NCBI RefSeq assembly: GCF_004683905.1
Contig: NZ_CP038438.1
Coordinates: 2,356,001-2,420,000, forward strand
DNA: 64,000 nt
Origin: Pseudomonas fluorescens
Lineage (GTDB): Bacteria > Pseudomonadota > Gammaproteobacteria > Pseudomonadales > Pseudomonadaceae
Direction of reading: 5' to 3'
Shown here: positions 31,129 to 42,657 of the stretch, piece by piece
Position numbering within the stretch: the first letter of the stretch is position 1
Layout of the letters: every line of letters begins with the position of its first letter
The notes under the pieces: generated by a model
Told to the model about the DNA's origin: nothing
Seen by the model: the letters and a program-made list of their open reading frames with translations, nothing else
Database searches by the model: none
Position numbers and translations under genes: made by a program

Positions 31129-33839
31129 TGCGCTGCCTCCTGCAGACCGTCGACGGACAGGCCGGCGAATGCCGGTGGAATGCCGGCGATGCCCGCAGGC
31201 AAGGCCACCAGACCCGCGCCCAGTTCTTCATTGATGCGCAGCGGCAGACGCAGGGTCTGGCCGGCCACGTTCAGGCTCAGCAGAGCACCGTCGTTGACGC
31301 CCAGGCGATCCGCTTCGGATTTGGCCAGAGCGACGTATGGCGCCGGGATGCGTTCCTGTACCGGCGCGGCTTTCGACGAGTTTTCGTCGCTGCCGAACAG
31401 GTGGTAGAACGGCACGGCCTGCCAGGTGCCCGGCGCCGGGTTGAATGCGCGCGGAGCAGCGGCGAACCAGTTCAGCGAATCGCCGGCGCTTTCGATCAGG
31501 CGGGTGCCCGGGTCGCCAGCACGCAGGTGACCACCGACTTCGTCCTGGAACTTGTTCCAGGCTTGCGGCGAGTTCCAGCCCGGCGACCAGGCAAACGGTA
31601 CCTGCTGACGCGGTTCGGCAGAGCCCGAGTAACCTTCCATGGAGAAGGCAAACGCGGTGTCTTTGTCTTGCGGGGTACGCGGTTCGTGAACGCTGATGTC
31701 GGCGCGCATCGCGGTGCGACCAGAATAACGCAGCGGCTCACGCGCCAGTTTCAGACCCTTGATGCGGAACGCGGCAGACGGCGCGGCGTCGACGATACGC
31801 GCCAGTTGCTCGGTGCTCGACGCCACGGCAGCGGTGACGTGGTCGAGTTGCGTCCAGTCGATCGGCTGATTCAGCAGGGTCGAGCGCAGGGCGTGCAGCC
31901 AGCGCCAGCCTTCGTGAACCAGGATGCTCGCATCCATGTATTGCGGATCGAAAACCTGGAAGAAGCGCTGGGCGCGGCCTTCCTGGCTGACCAGCGTACC
32001 GTCGCCTTCAGCGAAGCTCGCCGCTGGCAGCACCAGTTGCGCGCGGTCGGTGGTGGCGGTCTTCTGGTGGTCGGCAACGATCACTACTTTCGCAGCGTTC
32101 AGCGCGGCGTCGACCTTGGCTTTCGAAGTACGGGTGTACAGATCGTTTTCCAGCACGACGATGGCGTCGGCCTTGCCGTCGATCACGGCTTGCAGCGCCG
32201 CGTCGACCGATTCGCCACCGAGCATGGCCAGGCCAAGGCTGTTGGCTTCCGGCACGATCAGGCTGATCGAACCGTTCTTCTCGCGCAGCTTCAGGGCCTT
32301 GGCGATGTTCGCAGCGGCTTCGATCAAGGCTTTGGAACCCAGCGAAGTACCGGCGATGATCAGCGGGCGCTTGGCCGCGAGCAGGGCGTCAGCGATGCGC
32401 TGAGCCAGTTCCAGTGCTTCGGCGTCCAGACCTTCAACGGCCGGGGCGCTGGCGTCCAGCGCGTGAGCCACGGCGAAACCGATACGCGCCAGATCGTCCG
32501 GAGCGGCGTGAACGCACTCTTCCGCGATGTCGTCGAGCTTGGTTTCCGCCAGGCTGGCGATGAACAGCGGGTTCAGTTCGTGCTGACCGATGTTCTTCAC
32601 CGCGGCATCGAGCCACGGCTGAACGCGCATGGCTTCGGCCATGTCTTCAGCTTTGCCCTTGACCGACTGACGCAGGGACAGCGCCATACGGGCGGCGGTC
32701 TGGGTCAGGTCTTCACCGAGGACGAAGATCGCGTCGTGGTCTTCGATTTCGCGCATGTTCGGCACGGGCAGCGGGCTGTCTTTGAGCACTTGCAGGACCA
32801 GACGGATGCGCTCCAGTTCGGAGGCTTCGATACCGGAGAAGAAGTGCTCGGCGCCCACCAGTTCACGCAACGCGTAGTTGCTTTCGAGGCTGGCACGCGG
32901 CGAACCGATACCGACGATGTTGCGCCCGCGCAGCAGATCGGCCGCCTTGTCCAGCGCCTGATCCAGGCCCAGCTTGGTGCCGTCGGCCAGCAGTGGCTGA
33001 CGTGGACGGTCGGTGCGGTTGACGTAGCCATAACCGAAACGGCCACGGTCGCACAGGAAGTACTGGTTCACCGAACCGTTGAAACGGTTTTCGATGCGAC
33101 GCAGTTCGCCGTAACGCTCGCCCGGGGAAATGTTGCAACCGCTGGAGCAGCCATGGCAGATGCTCGGCGAGAACTGCATGTCCCATTTACGGTTGTAGCG
33201 CTCGGAGTGAGTCTTGTCGGTGAACACACCGGTCGGGCAGACCTCGGTGAGGTTGCCGGAGAACTCGCTTTCGAGGGTGCCGTCTTCAACGCGACCGAAG
33301 TACACGTTGTCGTGGGCGCCGAATACACCGAGGTCGGTGCCGCCGGCGTAGTCCTTGTAGAAACGCACGCAGCGGTAGCAGGCGATGCAGCGGTTCATTT
33401 CGTGGGAAATGAACGGGCCCAGTTGCTGGTTCTGGTGGGTGCGTTTGGTGAAGCGATAACGGCGCTCGTTGTGGCCGGTCATCACCGTCATGTCTTGCAG
33501 GTGGCAGTGACCGCCTTCTTCGCACACAGGGCAGTCGTGCGGGTGGTTGGTCATCAGCCATTCGACAACACTGGCGCGGAACGCCTTGGATTCTTCATCG
33601 TCGATGGAGATCCAGGTGTTGTCGGTGGCAGGGGTCATGCAGGACATGACGATGCGACCACGGGTGTCGTTCTCGTCGGTGTACTGCTTGACCGCGCACT
33701 GGCGGCAGGCCCCGACGCTACCAAGCGCGGGGTGCCAGCAGAAATAAGGGATGTCGAGGCCCAGCGACAGACATGCCTGTAACAGGTTGTCTGCCCCGTC
33801 GACTTCGAGCGCTTTGCCGTCTACGTGGATAGTGGCCAT
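31125..33839 (-). CDS. nuoG: NADH-quinone oxidoreductase subunit G
   Basis: Iron-sulfur subunit of 904 residues. The N-terminal 2Fe-2S ferredoxin region reads [20 protein letters not shown] (C34, C45, C48), followed by the His/Cys cluster [14 protein letters not shown] (about 99-112), the 4Fe-4S ligands CIACYRC (about 151-157), and a molybdopterin-oxidoreductase-like part with CHGCSSGCN holding the N7-type cluster. A 136-bp gap separates it from nuoF. Confidence 0.97.
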   Translation of the reverse strand: MATIHVDGKALEVDGADNLLQACLSLGLDIPYFCWHPALGSVGACRQCAVKQYTDENDTRGRIVMSCMTPATDNTWISIDDEESKAFRASVVEWLMTNHPHDCPVCEEGGHCHLQDMTVMTGHNERRYRFTKRTHQNQQLGPFISHEMNRCIACYRCVRFYKDYAGGTDLGVFGAHDNVYFGRVEDGTLESEFSGNLTEVCPTGVFTDKTHSERYNRKWDMQFSPSICHGCSSGCNISPGERYGELRRIENRFNGSVNQYFLCDRGRFGYGYVNRTDRPRQPLLADGTKLGLDQALDKAADLLRGRNIVGIGSPRASLESNYALRELVGAEHFFSGIEASELERIRLVLQVLKDSPLPVPNMREIEDHDAIFVLGEDLTQTAARMALSLRQSVKGKAEDMAEAMRVQPWLDAAVKNIGQHELNPLFIASLAETKLDDIAEECVHAAPDDLARIGFAVAHALDASAPAVEGLDAEALELAQRIADALLAAKRPLIIAGTSLGSKALIEAAANIAKALKLREKNGSISLIVPEANSLGLAMLGGESVDAALQAVIDGKADAIVVLENDLYTRTSKAKVDAALNAAKVVIVADHQKTATTDRAQLVLPAASFAEGDGTLVSQEGRAQRFFQVFDPQYMDASILVHEGWRWLHALRSTLLNQPIDWTQLDHVTAAVASSTEQLARIVDAAPSAAFRIKGLKLAREPLRYSGRTAMRADISVHEPRTPQDKDTAFAFSMEGYSGSAEPRQQVPFAWSPGWNSPQAWNKFQDEVGGHLRAGDPGTRLIESAGDSLNWFAAAPRAFNPAPGTWQAVPFYHLFGSDENSSKAAPVQERIPAPYVALAKSEADRLGVNDGALLSLNVAGQTLRLPLRINEELGAGLVALPAGIAGIPPAFAGLSVDGLQEAAQ

Positions 33840-33975
33840 GGTTCAAAGGTCTTCGTTGGCCCGGTGTCAGCGGGCGTGGCTAATGGAATCTTGTTATCCG
33901 TCCGAATCCAGTCAGCCCCGAAAGGCGTCATCGGACGAAAGGCGAAGGGCACGGACCCTCCGCCTTTTTAAGCGT

Positions 33976-35331
33976 TTACGCGCCGATTACGATCGGCCTT
34001 GCCAGAGGCGGGACGGCGGCGCTTGCAGGCGCGATACCGGCTTCGAACTCTGGACGGAAGTATTTGATGGCACTGCCCAACGGCTCCACGGCACCCGGTG
34101 CGTGAGCACAGAAGGTCTTGCCTGGGCCGAGGAAGCCGACCAGACCCAGCAGGGTCTCGATGTCGCCTGGCTGACCACGGCCTTCTTCGATGGCCATCAA
34201 GAGCTTGACGCTCCATGGCAGGCCATCACGGCACGGGGTGCAGAAACCGCAGGATTCGCGAGCGAAGAACTGCTCCATGTTGCGCAGCAAGGAGACCATG
34301 TTGACGCTGTCGTCCACCGCCATGGCCAGGCCGGTACCCATCCGGGTGCCCACTTTGGCGATGCCGCCGGCGTACATCTGTGCGTCGAGGTGTTCCGGCA
34401 ACAGGAAACCGGTACCGGCGCCACCTGGCTGCCAAGCCTTGAGCTTGTAACCGTCGCGCATGCCGCCGGCGTAGTCTTCGAACAGTTCGCGACCGGTGAC
34501 GCCGAATGGCAGCTCCCACAGGCCCGGATTCTTGACCTTGCCGGAGAAGCCCATGAGCTTGGTGCCCATGTCTTCGCTGCCTTCGCGGGCCAACGATTTG
34601 TACCAGTCAACGCCGTCGGCAATGATCGCCGGCACGTTGCACAGGGTTTCCACGTTGTTCACGCAGGTCGGCTTGCCCCACACGCCGACGGCGGCAGGGA
34701 AGGGCGGCTTGGAGCGCGGGTTGGCGCGGCGGCCTTCGAGGGAGTTGATCAGTGCGGTTTCTTCACCGCAGATGTAACGCCCGGCGCCGGTGTGGACGAA
34801 CAGTTCGAAGTCGAAACCGCTGCCCAGAATGTTCTTGCCCAGCAGGCCTGCAGCCTTGGCTTCTTCCACGGCACGATTCAAGTGCTTGGCGGCGGTGGTG
34901 TACTCGCCACGCAGGAAGATGTAGCCACGGTAGGTTTTCAGCGCGCGGGCACTGATCAGCATGCCTTCGATCAGCAGATGGGGCAGTTGCTCCATCAGCA
35001 TGCGGTCTTTCCAGGTGTTCGGCTCCATCTCGTCCGCGTTGCACAGCAGGTAGCGGATGTTGATGGATTCGTCCTTGGGCATCAGGCCCCACTTCACGCC
35101 AGTGGGGAAGCCTGCACCGCCGCGACCTTTGAGGCCGGCGTCTTTCACGGTCTGGACGATGTCGTCCTGAGCCATGTCGGCGAAGGCTTTGCGCGCAGCG
35201 GCGTAACCGTTCTTGGCCTGGTATTCGTCGAGCCACACGGCTTCGCCGTCGTCACGCAGACGCCAGGTCAGCGGGTGAGTCTCTGCCGAACGCTTGATGC
35301 GGTTGGCAGGACCGAAAGAGGTCAGAGTCAT
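33976..35331 (-). CDS. nuoF: NADH-quinone oxidoreductase subunit F
   Basis: NADH- and FMN-binding subunit, 451 residues. The Gly-rich FMN/NADH region is [20 protein letters not shown] (about 65-84), and the N3 4Fe-4S ligands are in [12 protein letters not shown] (about 354-365) with a further Cys in FCAHAPGA. It overlaps the nuoE stop by 4 bp. Confidence 0.97.
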   Translation of the reverse strand: MTLTSFGPANRIKRSAETHPLTWRLRDDGEAVWLDEYQAKNGYAAARKAFADMAQDDIVQTVKDAGLKGRGGAGFPTGVKWGLMPKDESINIRYLLCNADEMEPNTWKDRMLMEQLPHLLIEGMLISARALKTYRGYIFLRGEYTTAAKHLNRAVEEAKAAGLLGKNILGSGFDFELFVHTGAGRYICGEETALINSLEGRRANPRSKPPFPAAVGVWGKPTCVNNVETLCNVPAIIADGVDWYKSLAREGSEDMGTKLMGFSGKVKNPGLWELPFGVTGRELFEDYAGGMRDGYKLKAWQPGGAGTGFLLPEHLDAQMYAGGIAKVGTRMGTGLAMAVDDSVNMVSLLRNMEQFFARESCGFCTPCRDGLPWSVKLLMAIEEGRGQPGDIETLLGLVGFLGPGKTFCAHAPGAVEPLGSAIKYFRPEFEAGIAPASAAVPPLARPIVIGA

Positions 35332-35825
35332 ACGTAGCCCTCGAGCAGTTTGGCCACGCCGGCAGGCTGCACGTCGCCAAAGGTGTCGTCGTCGATCATC
35401 AGCGCCGGTGCCTTGTCGCAGTTGCCGAGGCAGCAGACAGGCAGCAGGGTGAAACGACCGTCGGCGGTGGTCTGACCCAGGCCGATGCCCAGATTGTTCT
35501 GGATTTCGCTGACCACCGACTCGTGGCCGCCGATGTAGCAGACCATGCTGTCGCAGACGCGAATGATGTGACGGCCGACCGGCTGACGGAAGATCTGGCT
35601 GTAGAACGTCGCCACGCCTTCAACGTCGCTGGCCGGGATGCCGAGGATCTCGCCGATCGCGTACAGGGCGCCATCCGGCACCCAGCCGCGCTCTTTCTGA
35701 ACGATCTTCAGGGCTTCGATCGACGCCGCGCGCGGGTCTTCGTAGTGATGCAGCTCGTGCTCGATGGCCGAGCGCTCGGTTTCACTCAAGGTGAAACGGT
35801 CTGTCTGGATAAGCGTGCTGTTCAT
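35328..35825 (-). CDS. nuoE: NADH-quinone oxidoreductase subunit E
   Basis: Thioredoxin-like 2Fe-2S subunit (cluster N1a), 165 residues. Ligand cysteines are C91DSMVC96 and C132LGNC136. It sits 2 bp after nuoCD and is coupled to nuoF. Confidence 0.97.
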   Translation of the reverse strand: MNSTLIQTDRFTLSETERSAIEHELHHYEDPRAASIEALKIVQKERGWVPDGALYAIGEILGIPASDVEGVATFYSQIFRQPVGRHIIRVCDSMVCYIGGHESVVSEIQNNLGIGLGQTTADGRFTLLPVCCLGNCDKAPALMIDDDTFGDVQPAGVAKLLEGYV

Positions 35826-35827
35826 GC

Positions 35828-37681
<1,854 letters not shown>

Positions 37682-38356
37682 TCAGACTTCGTCAGGGCTG
37701 CGCAGATTGGTGACTGCGATTCGCTGTTCGCGGCGCTGTTCCTTTTGCGAAGGCATGTCGGCGCGATAAACGCCTTGGTCGCCAACGACCCAGGAAAGCG
37801 GACGACGCTCCTGTCCAATCGATTCCTGCAACAGCATCAAGCCTTGAAGGAATGCTTCTGGACGAGGCGGGCAGCCAGGTACGTAGACGTCCACGGGCAG
37901 GAACTTGTCCACCCCTTGAACCACGGAGTAGATGTCGTACATGCCACCGGAGTTGGCGCACGAACCCATGGAGATAACCCACTTAGGCTCGAGCATCTGC
38001 TCGTAGAGACGCTGAATGATCGGCGCCATCTTGATGAAGCAGGTACCGGCGATAACCATGAAGTCGGCCTGACGCGGTGATGCCCGGATAACTTCGGCGC
38101 CAAAGCGCGCGATGTCGTGGGGCGCCGTGAAGGCGGTGGTCATTTCCACGTAGCAGCACGAAAGGCCGAAGTTGTACGGCCACAGGGAGTTTTTACGCCC
38201 CCAGTTGACCGCGCCACTCAGCACGTCTTCGAGCTTGCCCATGAAAATGTTTTTGTGAACTTGATCCTCTAACGGATCGGAAACGGTTTCCCGTTCGCCG
38301 ATCGGATACTGCTCGTTAGGAGCATCGGGGTCGATTCTGGTGAGATTGTATTGCAT
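37682..38356 (-). CDS. nuoB: NADH-quinone oxidoreductase subunit B
   Basis: Subunit of 224 residues that holds terminal cluster N2 next to the quinone site. Ligands are the tandem cysteines C67-C68 in [10 protein letters not shown], the Cys in [11 protein letters not shown] (about 132) and VPGCPPRPE (about 162). ATG 38356 ([11 protein letters not shown]) is preferred over TTG 38362. The C-terminal tail is charged. Confidence 0.97.
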   Translation of the reverse strand: MQYNLTRIDPDAPNEQYPIGERETVSDPLEDQVHKNIFMGKLEDVLSGAVNWGRKNSLWPYNFGLSCCYVEMTTAFTAPHDIARFGAEVIRASPRQADFMVIAGTCFIKMAPIIQRLYEQMLEPKWVISMGSCANSGGMYDIYSVVQGVDKFLPVDVYVPGCPPRPEAFLQGLMLLQESIGQERRPLSWVVGDQGVYRADMPSQKEQRREQRIAVTNLRSPDEV

Positions 38357-38366
38357 TGCCAAAGCC

Positions 38367-38780
38367 TCATTGTTTCAGCTTCGCCTGCCGCTTGCGACGA
38401 GCTTCCGGAGCCCAGTCAAGGGCGCCCACTCGGAACAGGTAGACAAGACCTGCCAACAGAATTGCTATGAAAACGAGAGCTTCGACGAATCCGGTCCAGC
38501 CGCTTTCGCGGACGGACACAGACCATGCAAAGAGAAAGAGGGCTTCGATATCGAAGATCACGAACAGCATCGCGACCAGATAGAATTTGGCTGAGAGCCG
38601 CAAGCGGGCGCCACCTGTAGGTAGCATGCCGGACTCGAACGGTTCGTTTTTGCTGCGGCCCCAGGCTTTTGACCCGAGGAGGCTGGAGACGCCAAGCATG
38701 AAGGCACACAGGCCGACGACACCCAGAAGGAAAATGGCAAAGCCCCAGTTGTGGGCCATGAGTCCTGTCGCTTCGGGCAT
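38367..38780 (-). CDS. nuoA: NADH-quinone oxidoreductase subunit A
   Basis: First gene of the operon, 137 residues from ATG 38780 ([14 protein letters not shown]). Three helices; conserved [20 protein letters not shown] in the first loop and [24 protein letters not shown] second helix ([18 protein letters not shown]). Upstream in-frame codons to 38855 lack a ribosome site. Confidence 0.96.
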   Translation of the reverse strand: MPEATGLMAHNWGFAIFLLGVVGLCAFMLGVSSLLGSKAWGRSKNEPFESGMLPTGGARLRLSAKFYLVAMLFVIFDIEALFLFAWSVSVRESGWTGFVEALVFIAILLAGLVYLFRVGALDWAPEARRKRQAKLKQ

Positions 38781-39330
38781 GCTGGTAATCCTTAACAGAG
38801 AGCAAAGGTCTCTGAGCTTGATAAAGAAATAGGCAGTGACGATATGTCGCAGCAATCAATCGCGCTGATTTTATGGCTAAACACCCGGCAAGTAAAATTC
38901 CTATAGCGAAATTATTTATTGGAATAAGGACATAGCGTACCTCCAATGCCCTGCAGCCCATGCGTTGCGGGCATTAGCCGGGTTTATGCAAATAATGTTT
39001 TGTAGGGAATGTAACGAACATAGTTGCGGCTAAATGATAATTGATATCGTTTGGAGTGGTTTTGTAACTGTTTAGCGGTGCAGTAAACAGAAAGTTGTCT
39101 TATATGCCTGTTACTGCAAGTAGCGGTGGCGCCCGTTTTAGCTGATTTTTCTGACCTGGGTACTGGTCTGGATCAATGTTTTGTCGCGCGGCGGGCGTCA
39201 AACCTGTGGGAGCGGGCTTGCTCGCGAATGCGGTGGGTCAGTCGCGCATCTGCAAGCTGACACTACGCTTTCGCGAGCAAGCCCGCTCCCACAAGGGGGG
39301 GGGCTGTGGTGTTTGGGGAATCGGCGCGCA
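38781..39330. other. Gene-free region upstream of nuoA
   Basis: Contains the nuo promoter region, which is AT-rich between about 38850 and 39080, then a REPIN (39204-39295). No convincing promoter hexamers or FNR-type TTGAT-N4-ATCAA box was found, and no gene was recognised. Confidence 0.5.
39204..39295. repeat. REPIN between nuoA and aceA
   Basis: CCTGTGGGAGCGGGCTTGCT and its inverse ending GCCCGCTCCCACAAGG enclose about 40 bp. Confidence 0.9.
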
Positions 39331-39361
39331 AAAAAAAACGCCCCGAACCAGTCGGGGCGTC
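39331..39361 (-). terminator. Terminator of aceA
   Basis: ACGCCCCGACTGGTTCGGGGCGT followed by eight T on the minus strand, 67 bp after the aceA stop. Confidence 0.92.
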
Positions 39362-39427
39362 AGTCTTGCGGCTTTGCGGTTAGTTTTCTATACGATCCGC
39401 AAAGGCCGTTTGCTCAGCGAAGCCGAA

Positions 39428-40753
39428 TCAGTGGAACTGTTCTTCTTCGGTCGAACCGGTCAGCGCGGTCACCGAGGACGAGCCACCCTGAATCACGGTG
39501 GTCATGTCGTCGAAGTAGCCGGTGCCCACTTCCTGCTGGTGAGCCACGAAGGTGTAACCCTTGGCGGCGTCAGCGAATTCCTGCTCTTGCAGCTTCACGT
39601 AGGCAGTCATGTCGTTGCGGGCGTAGTCGTGCGCCAGGTTGAACATGCTGTGCCACATGTTGTGAATGCCGGCCAGGGTGATGAACTGGTGCTTGTAGCC
39701 CATGGCGGACAGTTCGCGCTGGAACTTGGCGATGGTCGCGTCGTCCAGGTTTTTCTTCCAGTTGAAGGAAGGCGAGCAGTTGTACGACAGCAGTTGGTCC
39801 GGGTATTCCTTCTTGATCGCTTCAGCGAAGCGACGGGCTTCTTCCAGATCCGGTTTGGCGGTTTCGCACCAGATCAGGTCGGCGTACGGTGCGTAGGCCA
39901 GGCCACGGGCAATCGCCTGATCCAGACCGGCACGTACCTTGTAGAAGCCTTCCTGAGTACGCTCGCCTGTCACGAACGGCTGGTCGTACGGATCGCAGTC
40001 CGAAGTCAGCAGGTCAGCCGCGTTGGCGTCGGTACGCGCCAGGATGATGGTCGGCGTGCCGGCAACGTCAGCCGCCAGACGAGCAGCGGTCAGCTTCTGT
40101 ACGGCTTCCTGAGTAGGAACCAGTACCTTGCCGCCCATGTGGCCGCATTTTTTCACGGAAGCCAGTTGGTCTTCGAAGTGAACGCCGGCGGCGCCTGCTT
40201 CGATCATGCTCTTCATCAACTCGTAGGCGTTCAGTACGCCGCCGAAACCGGCTTCAGCGTCAGCCACGATTGGCGCGAAGTAGTCGATGTAGCCTTCGTC
40301 GCCCGGGTTCTTGCCGGCCTTCCACTGGATCTGGTCAGCACGACGGAACGAGTTGTTGATGCGCTTGACCACGGTTGGTACCGAGTCCACCGGGTACAGC
40401 GACTGGTCCGGGTACATCGATTCTGCGGAGTTGTTGTCCGCAGCCACCTGCCAGCCCGACAGGTAGATCGCCTGGATACCGGCCTTGACCTGCTGAACAG
40501 CCTGGCCACCGGTCAGGGCGCCCATGCAGTTGACGAAATCTTTCTCTGGGCGGAAGGACGGCTTGGCACCCTGGGTCACCAGGTTCCACAGCTTCTCGGC
40601 GCCCATTTTCGCAAAGGTGTGCTCAGGTTGAACCGAGCCACGCAGACGGACGACGTCAGCAGCGGAATAAGTGCGAGTCACGCCTTTCCAGCGCGGGTTT
40701 TCAGCCCAGTCTTTTTCAAGGGCTGCAATTTGCTGTTCGCGTGTCAGTGCCAT
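39428..40753 (-). CDS. aceA: Isocitrate lyase
   Basis: Glyoxylate-shunt enzyme splitting isocitrate into glyoxylate and succinate, 441 residues, cytosolic tetramer. Landmarks are [11 protein letters not shown] (about 97-107), the Mg-binding EDQ region, the catalytic loop KKCGHMGG (about 200-207) and YNCSPSFNW (about 324-332). It follows the shorter E. coli-like form rather than the 531-residue isoform. It is transcribed alone, opposite to the structured RNA candidate upstream, and lies about 7 kb from the two isocitrate dehydrogenases that compete for the same substrate. Confidence 0.97.
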   Translation of the reverse strand: MALTREQQIAALEKDWAENPRWKGVTRTYSAADVVRLRGSVQPEHTFAKMGAEKLWNLVTQGAKPSFRPEKDFVNCMGALTGGQAVQQVKAGIQAIYLSGWQVAADNNSAESMYPDQSLYPVDSVPTVVKRINNSFRRADQIQWKAGKNPGDEGYIDYFAPIVADAEAGFGGVLNAYELMKSMIEAGAAGVHFEDQLASVKKCGHMGGKVLVPTQEAVQKLTAARLAADVAGTPTIILARTDANAADLLTSDCDPYDQPFVTGERTQEGFYKVRAGLDQAIARGLAYAPYADLIWCETAKPDLEEARRFAEAIKKEYPDQLLSYNCSPSFNWKKNLDDATIAKFQRELSAMGYKHQFITLAGIHNMWHSMFNLAHDYARNDMTAYVKLQEQEFADAAKGYTFVAHQQEVGTGYFDDMTTVIQGGSSSVTALTGSTEEEQFH

Positions 40754-40949
40754 GGAGATAAACCTCGTCGCGTCTTTATGAAAAGTTGTTCTGCGGTGGA
40801 AAATTCCTGCGCTCGCTGACCAGAAGCTTAGGTGGTCAAGTCGGATTCGGCGGGGGAGGCGACGGGATGAACGATGGGCTCGAGGGGAAGTGAGCAGGTA
40901 GTGGCGGACTGCGGGCGCATTAGGGCGTCGTGGGCCTTTATACGGTCTA

Positions 40950-41146
40950 CAGCGTGAAGCCGGGTTACCTAATTACGCTTCCGTCCCTCGGGACAACTTC
41001 GTTCCAGTCGGCAACCTCGTCAAACACACCTTGTGGGCGGTACAGACACGAAGCGGTTCGCGGGGTAGGTGCGAACGTCGCTTCGAAGGCCCTTGCCAGG
41101 GCCTCTGATTAGCGGGAGCGAGGCCATCATGCCTTCGCTTTTTTGG
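40950..41146 (+). ncRNA. Structured small RNA candidate with its own terminator
   Basis: No coding gene fits the 40754-41226 gap, but plus-strand structure is dense: GAAGC/GCTTC (40956-40981), GTCC-CTCG-GGAC (40983-40994), a 13-bp stem with a 2-nt bulge (41049-41061 with 41071-41085, loop GGGGTAGGT), GGCCCT-TGCC-AGGGCC (41088-41103), then an intrinsic terminator. A -10-like TATACG lies near 40939. It matches no RNA family I know. An antisense ORF of 69 codons and a sense ORF of 60 codons overlap it but have no coding support. Confidence 0.5.
41117..41144 (+). terminator. Terminator of the structured RNA candidate
   Basis: AGCGA-GGC-CATCAT-GCC-T-TCGCT stem with a one-base bulge, then TTTTTT. 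Confidence 0.75.
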
Positions 41147-41226
41147 CTCGTCAAACGTTTTGTAGTGCTTTTTTTCAAGCACTACATCTTTCGTCTAATA
41201 CGACTAATCAGTCAGTTTTCGGTGCT

Positions 41227-41988
41227 TTAGTCCAGGGCGTCGACTTTGACCCGTAAAGTCATGTCATCTCGGCCTTGAGTCGAGTAGCTGCGGGTCAGGC
41301 CCTGTTTGTCGGCCTGAGTCTGGCGATTTACGCCGGCGAGGGTGATCCATTCGCCCAGGCGTCCGCTGACCGTTGTGTCGGTACTTTGCACGTTCACTAC
41401 ATCGGGACGTTCCTGGCTCATGCGGTCACGGTTGGTACTGATTGCCAGGTGAACGATGTCGCCGGTGACGCTGGCGGTGACGTAGAAGCCTTGAGTGACG
41501 TTACGGTATTGGGTCTGGCTACTGTAGTCGCCGTAGGAGTTGGTCTGGCTGCTGGTGATCGGCACACTTTGGCCGACCTGAATCAGCGCCGGCATGCCGT
41601 CGGTGGCCTGTACTTGCTGCACGCCGCCGTCACGGCTGGCGGTGCTGCGGCTGATAATGCGGGTCTGATTCGGCTGCGCGCCGTTGACCGAGTAGCCTTC
41701 ATCGCCGCGACCGTTGTTTTCATTGGTATCAACCGTGATCAACAGGCGTTTGGGCGCAGTGTCGAGTTGAGTGATCAGCGCCTTCAACTCCTGGATCTTG
41801 TCCGGTTCGGCCTTGATGATCAGTTGGTTGCCATAGGCGCTGACCTGACCGTCCTTGCCGATAAAGTCTTGCGCCATCGGCAACATGTCGGCGCTGGTGC
41901 GGTAGTTGAGAGGCACGATTTCTGTGGCTGCCATCACCGAAAAACTGCAACCGAGCAGCAGGGTGGTGAGCAGGGTGCGTAGGGACAT
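41227..41988 (-). CDS. Exported protein with secretin-like N-domain
   Basis: Protein of 253 residues from ATG 41988 with a signal peptide (LRTLLTTLLLGCSFSVMA, cleavage near 20). Residues 22-85 (VPLNYRTSADMLPMAQDFIG ... IIKAEPDKIQELKALITQLD) match the N-domain/STN fold that lines the periplasmic side of secretins and TonB-type receptors. The rest (about 100-250) is Ser/Thr/Gln-rich, resembling the start of a secretin domain (IQVGQSVPI) but lacking the full gate and barrel. No pilus or secretion genes are nearby. A periplasmic, possibly pilotin- or scaffold-like role is possible but unproven. Confidence 0.75.
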   Translation of the reverse strand: MSLRTLLTTLLLGCSFSVMAATEIVPLNYRTSADMLPMAQDFIGKDGQVSAYGNQLIIKAEPDKIQELKALITQLDTAPKRLLITVDTNENNGRGDEGYSVNGAQPNQTRIISRSTASRDGGVQQVQATDGMPALIQVGQSVPITSSQTNSYGDYSSQTQYRNVTQGFYVTASVTGDIVHLAISTNRDRMSQERPDVVNVQSTDTTVSGRLGEWITLAGVNRQTQADKQGLTRSYSTQGRDDMTLRVKVDALD

Positions 41989-42067
41989 GTCCGTTATCTC
42001 CGCTTTCGAAAGGCTTGATATTGCCAGTTTGTCGGCCCGGGGTGGGGCAAGTTGAATCGTAGACAGC

Positions 42068-42104
42068 AAAACGCCCCGGCATCGGTTGATGTCGGGGCGT
42101 TTTG
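42068..42104 (-). terminator. Terminator after the roxA-GNAT pair
   Basis: ACGCCCCGACATCAACCGAT-GC-CGGGGCGTTTTG on the minus strand; symmetrical enough to be bidirectional. It lies between the GNAT gene and the secretin-like gene. Confidence 0.85.
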
Positions 42105-42118
42105 TGGTGTTCTTGCTG

Positions 42119-42222
42119 GCCTCTTCGCGAGCAAGCTCGCTCCCACATTGAATCTCTGTCTGACACACAATCTGTGTCTGCTGCAGATCAACTGTGGGAG
42201 CGAGCTTGCTCGCGAAAGCCGC
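42119..42222. repeat. REPIN
   Basis: CTTCGCGAGCAAGCTCGCTC and its inverse CTGTGGGAGCGAGCTTGCTC, about 55 bp apart, 10 bp after the GNAT stop. Confidence 0.9.
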
Positions 42223-42231
42223 GCCGCGGTC

Positions 42232-42657
42232 TCAGGCCGAATGGCGAACCATATCGACATGCGGAATCCCGGCTTCGAGGAATTCCTCGCTGACCAGGCT
42301 GAAGCCCAGGCGCTCATAGAACGCCGTGGCCTGTACCTGGGCGCTGAGCATCTGCTGCTGCAGGCCGCGGGCTTCGGCTTCAGCGATGACCGCTTGCATC
42401 AGCGCATCGCCTACCTTCATGCCGCGCCAGTCCTTCAGCACCGAAACCCGGCCAATGTGCCCGTCGGGCAGCAGGCGGGCGGTGCCGATCGGAAAGTCGC
42501 CTTCGAACGCCAGAAAATGCACGGCGGTCGCGTCATCGGCGTCCCATTCAAGCTCGGGTGGCACCGATTGTTCGGCGATGAACACCGTTTCACGAATGCG
42601 CCGGATCTCGGCGTTGTCCTTTTGCCAGTCTGCGACACGTACGCGAATCTTATTCAT
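42232..42657 (-). CDS. GNAT family N-acetyltransferase (ElaA-like size)
   Basis: Protein of 141 residues. The fold markers are RRIRETVFIAEQSVPPELEW, IGRVSVLKDWRGMKVGDALM with acetyl-CoA loop WRGMKVG (about 78-84), and LSAQVQATAFYERLGF (about 106-121). The ATG overlaps the stop of roxA (GATGAATAA), so the two are probably coupled. The substrate is unknown; the acceptor-side motif VPPELEWDADDATAVHFLA is common to small broad-range GNAT enzymes. Confidence 0.85.
   Translation of the reverse strand: MNKIRVRVADWQKDNAEIRRIRETVFIAEQSVPPELEWDADDATAVHFLAFEGDFPIGTARLLPDGHIGRVSVLKDWRGMKVGDALMQAVIAEAEARGLQQQMLSAQVQATAFYERLGFSLVSEEFLEAGIPHVDMVRHSA

Noticed and set aside
31128..33782. Long open frame (884 codons) on the plus strand opposite nuoG
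   Set aside because: It is a shadow of a GC-rich gene read in the antisense frame; nuoG has full family motifs, and the antisense product has low-complexity Gly/Val/Arg composition.
40930..41112. 60-codon ORF ([20 protein letters not shown]) inside the structured RNA candidate
   Set aside because: No ribosome site, low-complexity composition and heavy RNA pairing across the frame; treated as non-coding.
41160..41188. Hairpin as terminator of the secretin-like gene
   Set aside because: The T run is in the loop, not after the stem, and the minus-strand side is A-rich; kept only as an unexplained dyad.
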